From assembly GCA_014534425.1 (NCBI GenBank), contig JACVRN010000012.1, positions 1 through 64,000 on the forward strand: a stretch of DNA of 64,000 nt, in the 5' to 3' direction. Positions 1-8,187 of the stretch are shown in pieces (the stretch's first letter is position 1; each line of letters begins with the position of its first letter). This stretch comes from Pyrinomonadaceae bacterium (GTDB lineage: Bacteria > Acidobacteriota > Blastocatellia > Pyrinomonadales > Pyrinomonadaceae). The notes below the pieces were generated by a model. That model was not told where the DNA came from. It saw nothing but the letters and a program-made list of their open reading frames with translations, and ran no database searches. A program made the translations under genes and the position numbers.

Positions 1-3
1 CGC

Positions 4-28
4 GGGCAGGGACAAGCCCTGCTCCTAC
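4..28. repeat. Fragment of GTAGGGGC palindromic repeat family
   Basis: The first bases carry the right half of a dispersed palindrome (GGGCAGGGACAAGCCCTG, then CTCCTAC). Near-identical sequence recurs at 10789, 25979, 30425 and 50497. The left half is presumably beyond the window edge. It lies just downstream of the stop codon of the minus-strand lipoprotein gene, so it may form a hairpin at that gene's 3' end. Confidence 0.7.
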
Positions 29-35
29 AATAACT

Positions 36-737
36 TTAGCTCAGGCGCTTGAGGGCTTTCTGCGCCAAGGTTTTTAGTTTCTGGATTTTGATGTTCACGC
101 TGTCGGGGCCGCCTATGCTGAGCCGCAGGATGGAGTCTTTCTTCATGACGTAGAGGACGCCAGCGCGTGCGTCGCCTCCCCAGAAGGCTTCTTCGCCCAC
201 GCCAGTGACTTTGGTGAGCTTTACTTCTTCCTCTTCTTCGCCCTCGCCGCGCTCACGTTTGCGCTCTTTCTCGCGCTCGCGTTCTTCTTGCTCGCGCTTC
301 TCGGCAGGCTCCTCGAATCTCTCCTTCCAGAATTGGCGGACGTTGGCAGACGGATTATCGGGGTTGTTGCGAGTCACTTCCAGGCTCACAGATTTATTGA
401 AGGTAGGCATCGTGTAAAAGCACTGTGAGATAGCGAAGGCGCTGTTGGGGCGCGTGGAGGATTTAGTTTCTTTAGGCGCTTCGCCCTGAACGGCTTTAAG
501 CTCATCCGCAGTGAGAAGCGCGCAGCCGTCAATCACTCCCTTGGCGGGCGCATTAGTCGCAGGCATGCTCACATTGGCTTGTGCAGTGTTGCCGGAATCA
601 GTCGCAGGAGACGGATTAGTTTGAGCTACGCCTATGTTCGCCTGCGCCTGTGTGCCGCTTTGATTGCCGGAATCTTTGCAACTTATCCCCATCAAACACA
701 GGCATAGAACAATCACTGAATAGACTTTTACGCTCAC
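36..737 (-). CDS. Putative lipoprotein with charged low-complexity segment
   Basis: A 233-residue protein with a lipoprotein signal: a hydrophobic stretch followed by MGISC, so Cys20 would be lipidated and the protein membrane-anchored. A linker rich in Ala, Asn, Thr and Gln follows. The middle of the protein (about residues 140-172) is an almost pure Glu/Arg/Lys tract with a five-Glu run, probably a long charged helix. The tail (KVTGVGEEAFW, then a short beta-rich end) resembles small secreted proteins that report on envelope state, but I do not recognise a named family. The start is GTG, supported by AAGGGAG seven bases upstream on the minus strand. It is transcribed divergently from the gene at 921. 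Confidence 0.85.
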   Translation of the reverse strand: MSVKVYSVIVLCLCLMGISCKDSGNQSGTQAQANIGVAQTNPSPATDSGNTAQANVSMPATNAPAKGVIDGCALLTADELKAVQGEAPKETKSSTRPNSAFAISQCFYTMPTFNKSVSLEVTRNNPDNPSANVRQFWKERFEEPAEKREQEEREREKERKRERGEGEEEEEVKLTKVTGVGEEAFWGGDARAGVLYVMKKDSILRLSIGGPDSVNIKIQKLKTLAQKALKRLS

Positions 738-920
738 CTATATCTCCCTTTATTGCCAAGTCATAGAGTGAAAACCGAAAGACGCCGCCCATTATAGGCT
801 TATCGCATTCGGGATTAAAGTTAAGAATATAGAGTTGAAAGTAAAGATACCCTACAGAAAAATACCAGGTCGGCCCCGGTTGAGCAGAACCCTTTTAGGC
901 CGTTAAAATGTCTGTCTCTG

Positions 921-1541
921 ATGGTTAATAAGATAAAAATCAAGAACCTAGTTTACCTGTTAATTGTATTAGCCGCTCTACTTGTCGCCTCAATTCTTTT
1001 AGCGCGGCCTAATTGTCCCCATCAGGGCTGGGCTTTCACCACAGAAATGCGCGCCTTCGCCCGTCTCAAGAATCGCACCCTGCTTCCAAGACCTGATGAC
1101 TTTGACGAGAGGGTAACGCTTGAAGCTCTTTTGGAGTCGGGCGATGACCGAGACCGTTGGTCCGAAGGGCGGGCCGCCAGGATTGAAGGGTACGTGGTCG
1201 GTGTGGTGCGCGGTGGGATAGAGGCCGCAAACTGCTACTCGTTGAGAATACGCGATACGCACATCTATATTGCTCGAAGCTTAAACGCTCCACCAGGCGA
1301 GCGCGTTGTGGTAGAGGTCACTCCACGTCTGAGAGAGTGGGCGAGGAGGCAGGGTTTTGACTGGTCGGAACCAGCGTTAGAAAGCGCGCTGGTTGGCCGC
1401 CGATGTCGCATAGAGGGTTGGATGCTGTTTGACCGAGAGCATGCTCAGGAAACGGAGAACATGTCGCCGGGGCGCGCATCGACCTGGCGGGCCACGGCTT
1501 GGGAAATTCATCCGGTGACCAGCATTACCATACTGAACTGA
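921..1541 (+). CDS. Membrane-anchored OB-fold-like hypothetical protein
   Basis: A 206-residue protein of unknown function. Residues 8-28 form one hydrophobic segment (signal anchor), so the rest should be extracytoplasmic. The mature part has two strand-rich blocks beginning RIEGYVVGVVRGG and RIEGWMLFD, and ends in WEIHPVTSI. This arrangement resembles bacterial OB-fold proteins with nuclease-like or nucleic-acid-binding relatives, which is inference only. The C-terminal pattern (G-x-x-x-[FY]-D-x-x-H followed by EIHPV) also occurs in the secreted protein at 47461, so the two are probably distant relatives. The ATG at 921 is the first in-frame start. The gene stands alone between a divergent lipoprotein and the BlaI-like gene. 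Confidence 0.8.
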   Translation: MVNKIKIKNLVYLLIVLAALLVASILLARPNCPHQGWAFTTEMRAFARLKNRTLLPRPDDFDERVTLEALLESGDDRDRWSEGRAARIEGYVVGVVRGGIEAANCYSLRIRDTHIYIARSLNAPPGERVVVEVTPRLREWARRQGFDWSEPALESALVGRRCRIEGWMLFDREHAQETENMSPGRASTWRATAWEIHPVTSITILN

Positions 1542-1565
1542 AGCTAATCTGTTACCGCGCTTTCA

Positions 1566-1593
1566 TTGACAAGTTTGTGAATATGTACAAAAT
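1566..1593 (+). promoter_or_regulatory. Candidate promoter/operator of the BlaI-like gene
   Basis: TTGACA at 1566 is followed after 16 bases by CAAAAT. An ACAAGTTTGT dyad and a TGTACA palindrome (1584-1589) overlap it. BlaI/MecI repressors bind dyads with TACA/TGTA half-sites, so autoregulation is plausible. The inferred -10 lies only about 8 bases before the ATG, which would give a nearly leaderless mRNA. This is prediction only. Confidence 0.35.
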
Positions 1594-1601
1594 TTGCTGC
1601 C

Positions 1602-2045
1602 ATGAAGGTTCCAAAGTTTGTGCTTCGCGGGTTCAGGCGACCACATGATCTAATTGCTTCTGCGCTCGGGCAGCTTGAGCGTGAGGCGATGGATGAATTA
1701 TGGCGTCGTGGAGAGATGAGTGTGCGCGACATGCACAAAGCTTTCAACGAGCGCACCGCTTACACAACTCTAATGACTACACTCGACCGCTTGCACAAAA
1801 AGGGTCTGCTCAATCGTCGCAAGCATAGACGAGCATTTCTTTATTCGCCTAGAGTTACGCGCGTGGAGTTTGAGCAAGGGGTCACGGAAGATTTGGTGGA
1901 GGGATTACTCGGCCCTCCGAACGGCGGAGTCGAACCAGTTCTGTCATGCATCATTGATAAAGTTGGCGAGCGTGACCGCGCTTTACTGGATGAACTCGAA
2001 CGCTTGGTGAGAGAGAAAAGAAGAGAGTTAAAGCGCAGGAGCTAA
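1602..2045 (+). CDS. BlaI/MecI/CopY-family transcriptional repressor
   Basis: A 147-residue protein of the penicillinase-repressor family. The N-terminal half is a winged helix (LGQLEREAMDELWRRGEMSV, then YTTLMTTLDRLHKKGLL), the expected DNA-binding fold. The C-terminal helices would dimerise and carry the site that M56 peptidases cleave in the classical system. The length is typical. The gene ends 6 bp before the M56 peptidase gene, the standard BlaI-BlaR1 order, so the two form a signalling pair. In acidobacteria such pairs are common and are not necessarily linked to beta-lactam resistance. TGTACA palindromes in its own promoter and upstream of the TonB-dependent receptor suggest it may control both. 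Confidence 0.93.
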   Translation: MKVPKFVLRGFRRPHDLIASALGQLEREAMDELWRRGEMSVRDMHKAFNERTAYTTLMTTLDRLHKKGLLNRRKHRRAFLYSPRVTRVEFEQGVTEDLVEGLLGPPNGGVEPVLSCIIDKVGERDRALLDELERLVREKRRELKRRS

Positions 2046-2051
2046 GGGTTC

Positions 2052-3053
2052 ATGTATTATCTGCTTGGAATCTGTATGGCCTTTGCCTCACTGCTTGCCA
2101 TCAGCGCTCTTTCATCTGTGGCGGCAGCATTACTGTGGCGCATCATCAAACAACCTGCTTGTCGCTGGTCATCTACCGCGCGAGCAAGACTCATCTTCGC
2201 TCTTCGCACCGCCCCGGCGGCTTGTTCACTCATCTGCGTCTCGGCGCTTCTGCTCCCGGCCTACCTAGCTCATGAGCCGCAACATTCAACCGAAACCGTG
2301 AGTGCTAAACTGGCGCTCATCTCATTGCTCTCGATCTTTTGGGTCGCTCTGGTACTCTGGCGCACTTTCGCCGCATGGCGCGCCACGCGAATGCTCACTG
2401 CCGACTGGTTGCTCCGCGCAGAGTCTATCAGCATTGGCGGCGTAAGCATTCCCACGTATAAACTCCATCATCCGTTTCCGGTCATAGCTATGGTTGGAGC
2501 TTTACGGCCTAAGCTATTCATTGCCGCTCATCTTTTCGATGCGCTGGACGAAGAAGAACTGATGGCGGCGCTGCTGCACGAAGAGGCTCATCTGACGGCG
2601 TGCGATAACTTCAAGCGACCACTTATGCGTGCCTGCTGCGACGTGCTGAAAATAGCCCCTTACAATCGCGCTATTGAGAGGCTCTGGGCGGAAGAAGCCG
2701 AACGGGCTGCGGATGAATACGCCGCGCGCATAGGAGGCGCGGCCTCTGCCCTGTCGCTCGCAACTGCGTTGATTAAGATCGCTCGTCTCGCGCCGGAAGG
2801 TGGCAGACCTGCTATGCCCGTCGGCTCCTTCCTTGTAGGTGAGTCGGAGACTCAGTTAGCAGATCGCGTCTGGCGTCTGACATGGCTTGCAAGTCAGAGA
2901 GCGCAGCGTCAAGCTTCGGCAACCCACGCGAGATTATTCAACGGCTTCCTGTCTTGCTCTCTCTTCGTCATGCTTTACCTTCTCATCACGCAAACTAATA
3001 TACTAGTAAGGCTGCACGCCGTAATCGAACTCTTCGTGACTGCGCTACAATAA
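2052..3053 (+). CDS. BlaR1-like M56-family membrane metallopeptidase
   Basis: A 333-residue membrane protein. The hydrophobic segments near residues 3-29, 52-74, 85-105 and 300-325 fit the M56 topology. The zinc site is visible as HEEAH (LLHEEAHLTACDN), with the downstream EAERAADEYAAR glutamate/aspartate helix. Classical BlaR1 carries a C-terminal penicillin-binding sensor domain. This protein stops after the last membrane segment and lacks one, so it cannot sense beta-lactams by acylation. It probably cleaves the upstream BlaI-like repressor in response to another envelope signal. It lies 6 bp downstream of that repressor and is co-transcribed with it. Confidence 0.9.
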   Translation: MYYLLGICMAFASLLAISALSSVAAALLWRIIKQPACRWSSTARARLIFALRTAPAACSLICVSALLLPAYLAHEPQHSTETVSAKLALISLLSIFWVALVLWRTFAAWRATRMLTADWLLRAESISIGGVSIPTYKLHHPFPVIAMVGALRPKLFIAAHLFDALDEEELMAALLHEEAHLTACDNFKRPLMRACCDVLKIAPYNRAIERLWAEEAERAADEYAARIGGAASALSLATALIKIARLAPEGGRPAMPVGSFLVGESETQLADRVWRLTWLASQRAQRQASATHARLFNGFLSCSLFVMLYLLITQTNILVRLHAVIELFVTALQ

Positions 3054-3087
3054 GCTTCTGCTCCCTTATTTAAGCTGACTACGAAGT

Positions 3088-3117
3088 TTGGTAGTAGTTC
3101 TCGTTCCCCTGTACAAT
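3088..3117 (+). promoter_or_regulatory. Candidate promoter of the receptor/haem-uptake operon
   Basis: TTGGTA (3088) and TACAAT (3112) are separated by 18 bases, about 110 bases before the receptor start. The -10 overlaps the palindrome TGTACA (3110-3115), and a second copy, TTGTACAA, lies at 3195-3202. Both resemble the motif in the BlaI-like gene's own promoter. Weak evidence. Confidence 0.3.
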
Positions 3118-3219
3118 CCCTAATTCTCGTAAGGTCTAAAGCAATCCCCGACGAAATCAATCCATATCAATCGTCTTCCGGGTCGGAAGGCCGATTGTAC
3201 AAGCTGCCCGAAACGTCGA

Positions 3220-6200
3220 GTGCCCAATATGATAACCACGAATCGAATCCGCCTTTCACTCTTTCTGCTTGCATTCTTTGCCTTCATGGTGTTGCCAGCA
3301 CGCGCGCAGTCTCCTAACACTGCTACGATAGTTGTTGTCGTGGTCGATCAAAACGGGGTCGTGGTGCCGGATGCTAAAGTTTCGGCGGTGAACACTGCGA
3401 CTGGCACAATGCGCGACGCCGTCTCCGGGAGCGACGGCAGCGCCGAACTGGTCGCGCTGTCACTGACAGGGACATACACGATTAACGTGTCCAAGGCAGG
3501 ATTCGGCGACGGAGGACTCAAGGACATCACTTTGCGCTCGGGCGAAACCGCTACCTTGAAGGTAAAGCTTCTTGCAGGCGCAGCGCAGGCCGACGTTACC
3601 GTCTACGGCACCACCGAAGGCGTGCGCTCGAATCCGCAGATCGGTTTACGGCTGGACAGCCCGCAAATAGACGAGACACCTATACTCGGACGTAAGGTAT
3701 CTACGCTGCCGCTACTGAATTCGGCTTTCCGGCAGGCGAAGGGCACAGGCGATCTCTTCGTCAACCAGACGTACTTCGTTACAGGCGTGGGCGGACGTCG
3801 TCAGACTACTGTCACGCTGGATGGCGCAAATAACGACGAAGCGTGGGGCCGTCAGACTGCTATTGCCACCGTGCCAATCGGCGCTATCCAGGAGATAACG
3901 ATTCTCTCGAACGCGTTCTCTGCCGAATTCGGCTGGACGGCAGGCCCTGCGCTTAACATCGTCACCAAGTCCGGCACGAACGAACTGCGCGGCGAAGGAC
4001 TGCTACTGTTTCGTCCCGGCAGTTGGCAGGCGAAGGAGTTCTCGACCGAAGGCTTCTGTCCGCCGTCCGTGCCAACATGCGTGACGCCCACTACCTTGCA
4101 GGCCATCAGCCCGGTGGATATTCCCGACGCTCTGAGTCAAGTATCAGGCTCAATCGGCGGCCCCATTGTCAAGGACAAGACCTTCTTCTTCGCCACGGCT
4201 GACTACACTCGACAGAATCGCACGACATTTCTCTCAAACTCGCTGCCTGCTTTCGTGTTGCCTGCGGACGGTCGCCTGGATTACACGGGGCATTACCGCC
4301 AGTTTCTCTTCGACGGACGACTAGACCAGAAGCTCACAGAGCGTCAGACCTTGATGTTCCGTTTCAATGTGGATCGTTTCTATGACAACAACCCGCAGGA
4401 CACCGTGAGCGGCACGAACGCTCCGAGCGTCGCACGCAGATACTCGCGGCGCTCTTGGACTGCTCAGGTCAACGATACCTGGATTATCGAAGCTGACCTT
4501 CTCAACGAGGCACGATTCGCTTTTCTGAATGGCGACCCCGTGACGAAATGGGAAGCTTTGAACCTCTCGACTGCGTACACGCGAGCCGGGGCCGTCCCGT
4601 TCACCATAGGACAATCACGGCTGGCAGACTTCTTTGGCCGTCAAGTGCAGTTCTCCGACACTCTCTCCTGGTCGCGCGGCAAGAACTACTTCCGCTTCGG
4701 AGGAAGTATCATACGGCACACTTCAGGCGGCATAGGAAGCGAATTCGGTACGGCTGTGCTAGGCACCTTCACCTTCAGGAACACGACGACCGCGCCCTTC
4801 GATCAATTGACGCTGGCCGACGTGCAGAACTACACGCAACCGATTAACTTCGGTGTTGACAGCTATAAGCTCTCGCAATGGCTCTTGACCGGATTCGTGC
4901 AGGACAGCATACGCTTACGCCGTGGCCTGACCATAGACCTCGGACTGCGCTACGACCGGCAGACCTTAACCACCGCGACGAAGAACTTCGCGCCTCGCCT
5001 GGGCTTTGCCTGGAATCCGGGTGGCGATTCGCGGATGGTGATTCGCGGCGGCTACGGCATGTATTACACGCAGGTTCGTGCCAACACCGTCGCCGCCTAT
5101 CTGGTCAACGGGCTGGACGGATTAGCGACCTACACGGCGGTTGCAGGTCAAACAGGTTTTCCGACATGCCTGACATGCGCTCCGGTCAATGTTGATCCGA
5201 GGGTGCTGCCTGCTTCGCAATTACCGGCGCGCGACATCACCATCAGGGCAGGCCAGCGCGACTTCTACTGCGCGCAGTTCGCAAGGTACGGACTGAACTT
5301 TGACCTGCTGCCTAACTACCCGGACGAGTTCGTGAACCCTCGCAGCCAGGTGATGACCTTAGGTGCGGAGCGCGAGATTGTTAAGGGATTGTTCTTCGGT
5401 GCAGACTTCGTGCACCAGCGTTTGACAGGTATAGACCGCACGGTTGATTTGAACGCCCCTGCGCCCTTTGAGCGCACAGCGCCCGGACAGGTTAGAAGCG
5501 TGGCTGCGGCGAATGCCACACGCCCAATCCTGCCGGTCAATGGCGGCGTACGCCAGGTCAATGTTTTGATGAACCTCGGCGAAGCTGACTACAACGGCTT
5601 GCAGACGCAATTCACCTATCGCGGCAACAGGCGTATGTACGCCTCTATCAGCTATACATTGTCGAAGGCGACCAACACATTCGAGCCGGACGGTAACGGT
5701 ATCGGGCCGAACGAAAGCAATATCACGCGTCTTGGCGAGCAGGAGCGTGGGCCGAGCGTGCTAGACCAACGCCATCGCGCTGTTCTAACGTTCCTCTACC
5801 GCTTCCCATTCAATTTCACGGCAGGCACTCTGATGCAGTTTGCGTCGGCGCGCCCCTTCAATGCTACGACTGGCGTTGACAATGACGGTGATGGCTTGAA
5901 CAATGACAGACCCGTTATTGACGGCGCGGTCATTAGCAAGTCTGCGTTCCGCAGCACCGCGACCTCTGACGTGGCAATCTTCATAGAGGATCGCATCAAG
6001 CTGTCGGAACGCACGAGCCTGCTGCTCAGGCTGGAAGGCTTCAATCTCTTCAATCACGCGAACATGCTTGGGCGCGGGGTCACTACTTACGGCAACGCTG
6101 CCACGCCTGCAACTACCTTCGGCCAGTTCGCCGGCGGCGTGGGCACAGCTACAAATGCAATCCCTGCGTTCGCAAACATAGACCCGCCGCGCATGTTCCA

Positions 6201-6225
6201 ACTGCAAGCGCGGTTCATCTTCTAA
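3220..6225 (+). CDS. Oar-like TonB-dependent outer membrane receptor
   Basis: A 1001-residue outer membrane beta-barrel. A signal peptide ends near ARAQS (about residue 30). Residues about 35-115 form a carboxypeptidase-regulatory-like beta-sandwich (VVVVDQNGVVVPDAKVSAV). The plug domain follows (VTLDGANNDEAWGRQTAI, then GWTAGPALNIVTKSGTNELRG), and the rest is barrel, ending in the aromatic strand MFQLQARFIF. Such Oar-type receptors are abundant in acidobacteria and usually have unknown ligands. This one ends only 24 bp before a haem-type ABC importer, so haem or another iron/cobalt chelate is the likely substrate. GTG at 3220 and ATG at 3229 are both possible starts; neither has a clear ribosome binding site. 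Confidence 0.93.
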   Translation: MPNMITTNRIRLSLFLLAFFAFMVLPARAQSPNTATIVVVVVDQNGVVVPDAKVSAVNTATGTMRDAVSGSDGSAELVALSLTGTYTINVSKAGFGDGGLKDITLRSGETATLKVKLLAGAAQADVTVYGTTEGVRSNPQIGLRLDSPQIDETPILGRKVSTLPLLNSAFRQAKGTGDLFVNQTYFVTGVGGRRQTTVTLDGANNDEAWGRQTAIATVPIGAIQEITILSNAFSAEFGWTAGPALNIVTKSGTNELRGEGLLLFRPGSWQAKEFSTEGFCPPSVPTCVTPTTLQAISPVDIPDALSQVSGSIGGPIVKDKTFFFATADYTRQNRTTFLSNSLPAFVLPADGRLDYTGHYRQFLFDGRLDQKLTERQTLMFRFNVDRFYDNNPQDTVSGTNAPSVARRYSRRSWTAQVNDTWIIEADLLNEARFAFLNGDPVTKWEALNLSTAYTRAGAVPFTIGQSRLADFFGRQVQFSDTLSWSRGKNYFRFGGSIIRHTSGGIGSEFGTAVLGTFTFRNTTTAPFDQLTLADVQNYTQPINFGVDSYKLSQWLLTGFVQDSIRLRRGLTIDLGLRYDRQTLTTATKNFAPRLGFAWNPGGDSRMVIRGGYGMYYTQVRANTVAAYLVNGLDGLATYTAVAGQTGFPTCLTCAPVNVDPRVLPASQLPARDITIRAGQRDFYCAQFARYGLNFDLLPNYPDEFVNPRSQVMTLGAEREIVKGLFFGADFVHQRLTGIDRTVDLNAPAPFERTAPGQVRSVAAANATRPILPVNGGVRQVNVLMNLGEADYNGLQTQFTYRGNRRMYASISYTLSKATNTFEPDGNGIGPNESNITRLGEQERGPSVLDQRHRAVLTFLYRFPFNFTAGTLMQFASARPFNATTGVDNDGDGLNNDRPVIDGAVISKSAFRSTATSDVAIFIEDRIKLSERTSLLLRLEGFNLFNHANMLGRGVTTYGNAATPATTFGQFAGGVGTATNAIPAFANIDPPRMFQLQARFIF

Positions 6226-6249
6226 AGGAAAGCGGCAGATTCACTCCTG

Positions 6250-7140
6250 ATGAAACGAATCCTACTCGCTGCGGTGTTTGCTGGCGCGCTCATCCCGGCA
6301 ATTAGCTGCGGGCGTTTCTCCAATCCGTCTAACGACGCGAAGACCGAGCGGCTGGTGGTCATCTCGCAAGTGTACAACGAAATCATCTGGGCTTTAGGAG
6401 CACAGGACAAAGTCGTCGGGGTTGATTTCTCCAGCACCTATCCTCCTGAAGTAAAGAATGTGCAAACAGTAGGTTATCACCGCGCGCTCAGTGCCGAAGG
6501 CATCCTGTCACTGCACCCGACCGCCATTATTCACGACAACAACATAGGCCCGCCGCAAGTCGTAGAGCAGTTACAGAGCTTGAACATTCCTATGAAGACC
6601 TTCAACGCGAAGAACGATTCGGTCGAAGGCACAAAGGCTCTCGTACGCGAGATGGGCGCTTACTTTCATAAGGAAGGGCGTGCGGAAGAGTTGTGCCGCA
6701 TGCTCGACTCACAGATGATAGCTTCGCTCGAACGGGTCAAGCAGTACACAGAGCACCCAAGGGTCGCTGTCATACACTTCGGACGCGCCTCCAATGTTTA
6801 TCTGGTCGTGGGCAAAGGCGGAGGCGGTGACGGCGGCGCGGCCAGTCAGATGATAGAATGGGCTGGCGGCGAGATGGCGATTGACACGAAGGGCATGCAG
6901 CGCATGGCATCGCCGGAGATAATTGCACAGGCGAACCCGGACGTTATACTCGTCACAGATTTTGGTTTTGACAGACTCGGCGGGTCTCTGGATCAGATTA
7001 AAGCGTTGCCGGGCGTGGCGACCTCAAACGCCGCCAAGAACAATCGCATCTACCGCATAGAAGAGAACGTGCTGATGTACTTCGGCCCACGCACGGGCGA
7101 GAACCTAGAGAAAGTGGCTGCGGTCATTCATCAAAAATGA
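6250..7140 (+). CDS. hmuT: Haem/corrinoid ABC transporter substrate-binding lipoprotein
   Basis: A 296-residue class III periplasmic binding protein. The signal ends in PAISC, so Cys20 would be lipidated. The two lobes joined by a long helix are recognisable from the sequence: an N-lobe with VVISQVYNEIIWALGAQDKV and a C-lobe with ASPEIIAQANPDVILVTDFG. The stretch YHRALSAEGILSL and the tail MYFGPRTGENL match HmuT-type haem-binding proteins better than BtuF or ferrisiderophore binders. Tyr and His in those stretches are candidate haem ligands. The stop overlaps the permease start (ATGA). Haem is the best guess; cobalamin is not excluded. Confidence 0.88.
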   Translation: MKRILLAAVFAGALIPAISCGRFSNPSNDAKTERLVVISQVYNEIIWALGAQDKVVGVDFSSTYPPEVKNVQTVGYHRALSAEGILSLHPTAIIHDNNIGPPQVVEQLQSLNIPMKTFNAKNDSVEGTKALVREMGAYFHKEGRAEELCRMLDSQMIASLERVKQYTEHPRVAVIHFGRASNVYLVVGKGGGGDGGAASQMIEWAGGEMAIDTKGMQRMASPEIIAQANPDVILVTDFGFDRLGGSLDQIKALPGVATSNAAKNNRIYRIEENVLMYFGPRTGENLEKVAAVIHQK

Positions 7141-8171
7141 CGAAACAACGTGGGAGTCAGCCAGCGATTCTGTTCGCATTGACCTGCGCCATGCTCCTTG
7201 TACTGGCTGCGTCTATTCGCTACGGGGCTATCGATTTTTCGATTCCTGACATTAGCCGGGCATTGATTTCTCTGCTTCCGGGCCAGCCCGATGCTACTTT
7301 GGAACAACGTATTTTCCTGGAGTTGCGATTGCCTCGCGCTATTCTCTGCCTGCTGGTCGGCGCGAGTCTGGGCGTAGGCGGCACGCTCATGCAGGCGCTC
7401 TTTCGTAATCCAATCGTGGAACCGGGACTCGTCGGGACATCAAGCGGCGCTGCCTTCGGCTCGGCGCTCTTCTTCGTACTCGGAGGTCTCTTTAACCTCG
7501 GGGCGAATCTTTGGACGCTTCCTCTTGCCGCGTGCATAGGCAGCGTCATCTCCACGTACTTAGTCTTCCTACTCGCACGCTCGCGCGAAGATGGACGAGC
7601 TTCCATCGTCATGCTGCTGCTCACGGGGCTGGCTATAAATGCCCTCTTCATGAGCGCCATAGGCTTTCTCTCTTACATTGCGCGCGACCCGCAGGCGCGC
7701 TCGATTACGTTCTGGAGTCTGGGCACGCTTTCGGGCGCAAGCTGGAGCGCTGTCCAGATTGTCGCCGTTTCGACAATAGGAGGAACCACTCTAGCGCTCC
7801 GTTATGCGAAGCAGCTTAACGCCTTGATGATTGGCGAAGAGGAAGCGACGTACCTTGGAGTGAACGTCAACCGGCTGAAGTGGATTATCCTTTCCATCAA
7901 CGTAGTCATCGTCGCTGTTGCGACCGCCTTCACAGGCGTCATCAGTTTCGTGGGGTTGGTCGTTCCGCACATCCTGCGGATGATGCATGGGGCAGACAAC
8001 CGCTTTCTCATTGTGGGAAGCGCGCTGACGGGCGCAACACTGCTGAGCCTCGCAGACCTCATCGCGCGGCTCGCGCTTAGGCCAGCAGAATTGCCAATCG
8101 GCATCGTCACCTCGGCGGTGGGCGTCCCCGTATTCCTCCTACTGCTGCGGCGTCGCCAGTACGTGTTCTGA
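7137..8171 (+). CDS. hmuU: FecCD-family ABC transporter permease (haem type)
   Basis: A 344-residue inner membrane permease of the BtuC/FecCD/HmuU family, with about ten hydrophobic segments and normal length. Family hallmarks are LRLPRAILCLLVGASLGVGGTLMQ near residues 62-85, IAFVG-like ISFVGLVVPHILRM, and the conserved end LPIGIVTSAVGVPVFLLLLRR. The coupling-helix region contacts the ATPase encoded 16 bp downstream. It overlaps the substrate-binding protein gene by four bases, indicating translational coupling. Its role is transport of haem or a related chelate across the inner membrane. Confidence 0.93.
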   Translation: MTKQRGSQPAILFALTCAMLLVLAASIRYGAIDFSIPDISRALISLLPGQPDATLEQRIFLELRLPRAILCLLVGASLGVGGTLMQALFRNPIVEPGLVGTSSGAAFGSALFFVLGGLFNLGANLWTLPLAACIGSVISTYLVFLLARSREDGRASIVMLLLTGLAINALFMSAIGFLSYIARDPQARSITFWSLGTLSGASWSAVQIVAVSTIGGTTLALRYAKQLNALMIGEEEATYLGVNVNRLKWIILSINVVIVAVATAFTGVISFVGLVVPHILRMMHGADNRFLIVGSALTGATLLSLADLIARLALRPAELPIGIVTSAVGVPVFLLLLRRRQYVF

Positions 8172-8187
8172 AGCTTCGAGGCCGCGT

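Noticed and set aside
5785-6207. 140-residue minus-strand ORF opposite the end of the TonB-dependent receptor
   Set aside because: It lies fully within the receptor barrel coding sequence and shows no motifs.
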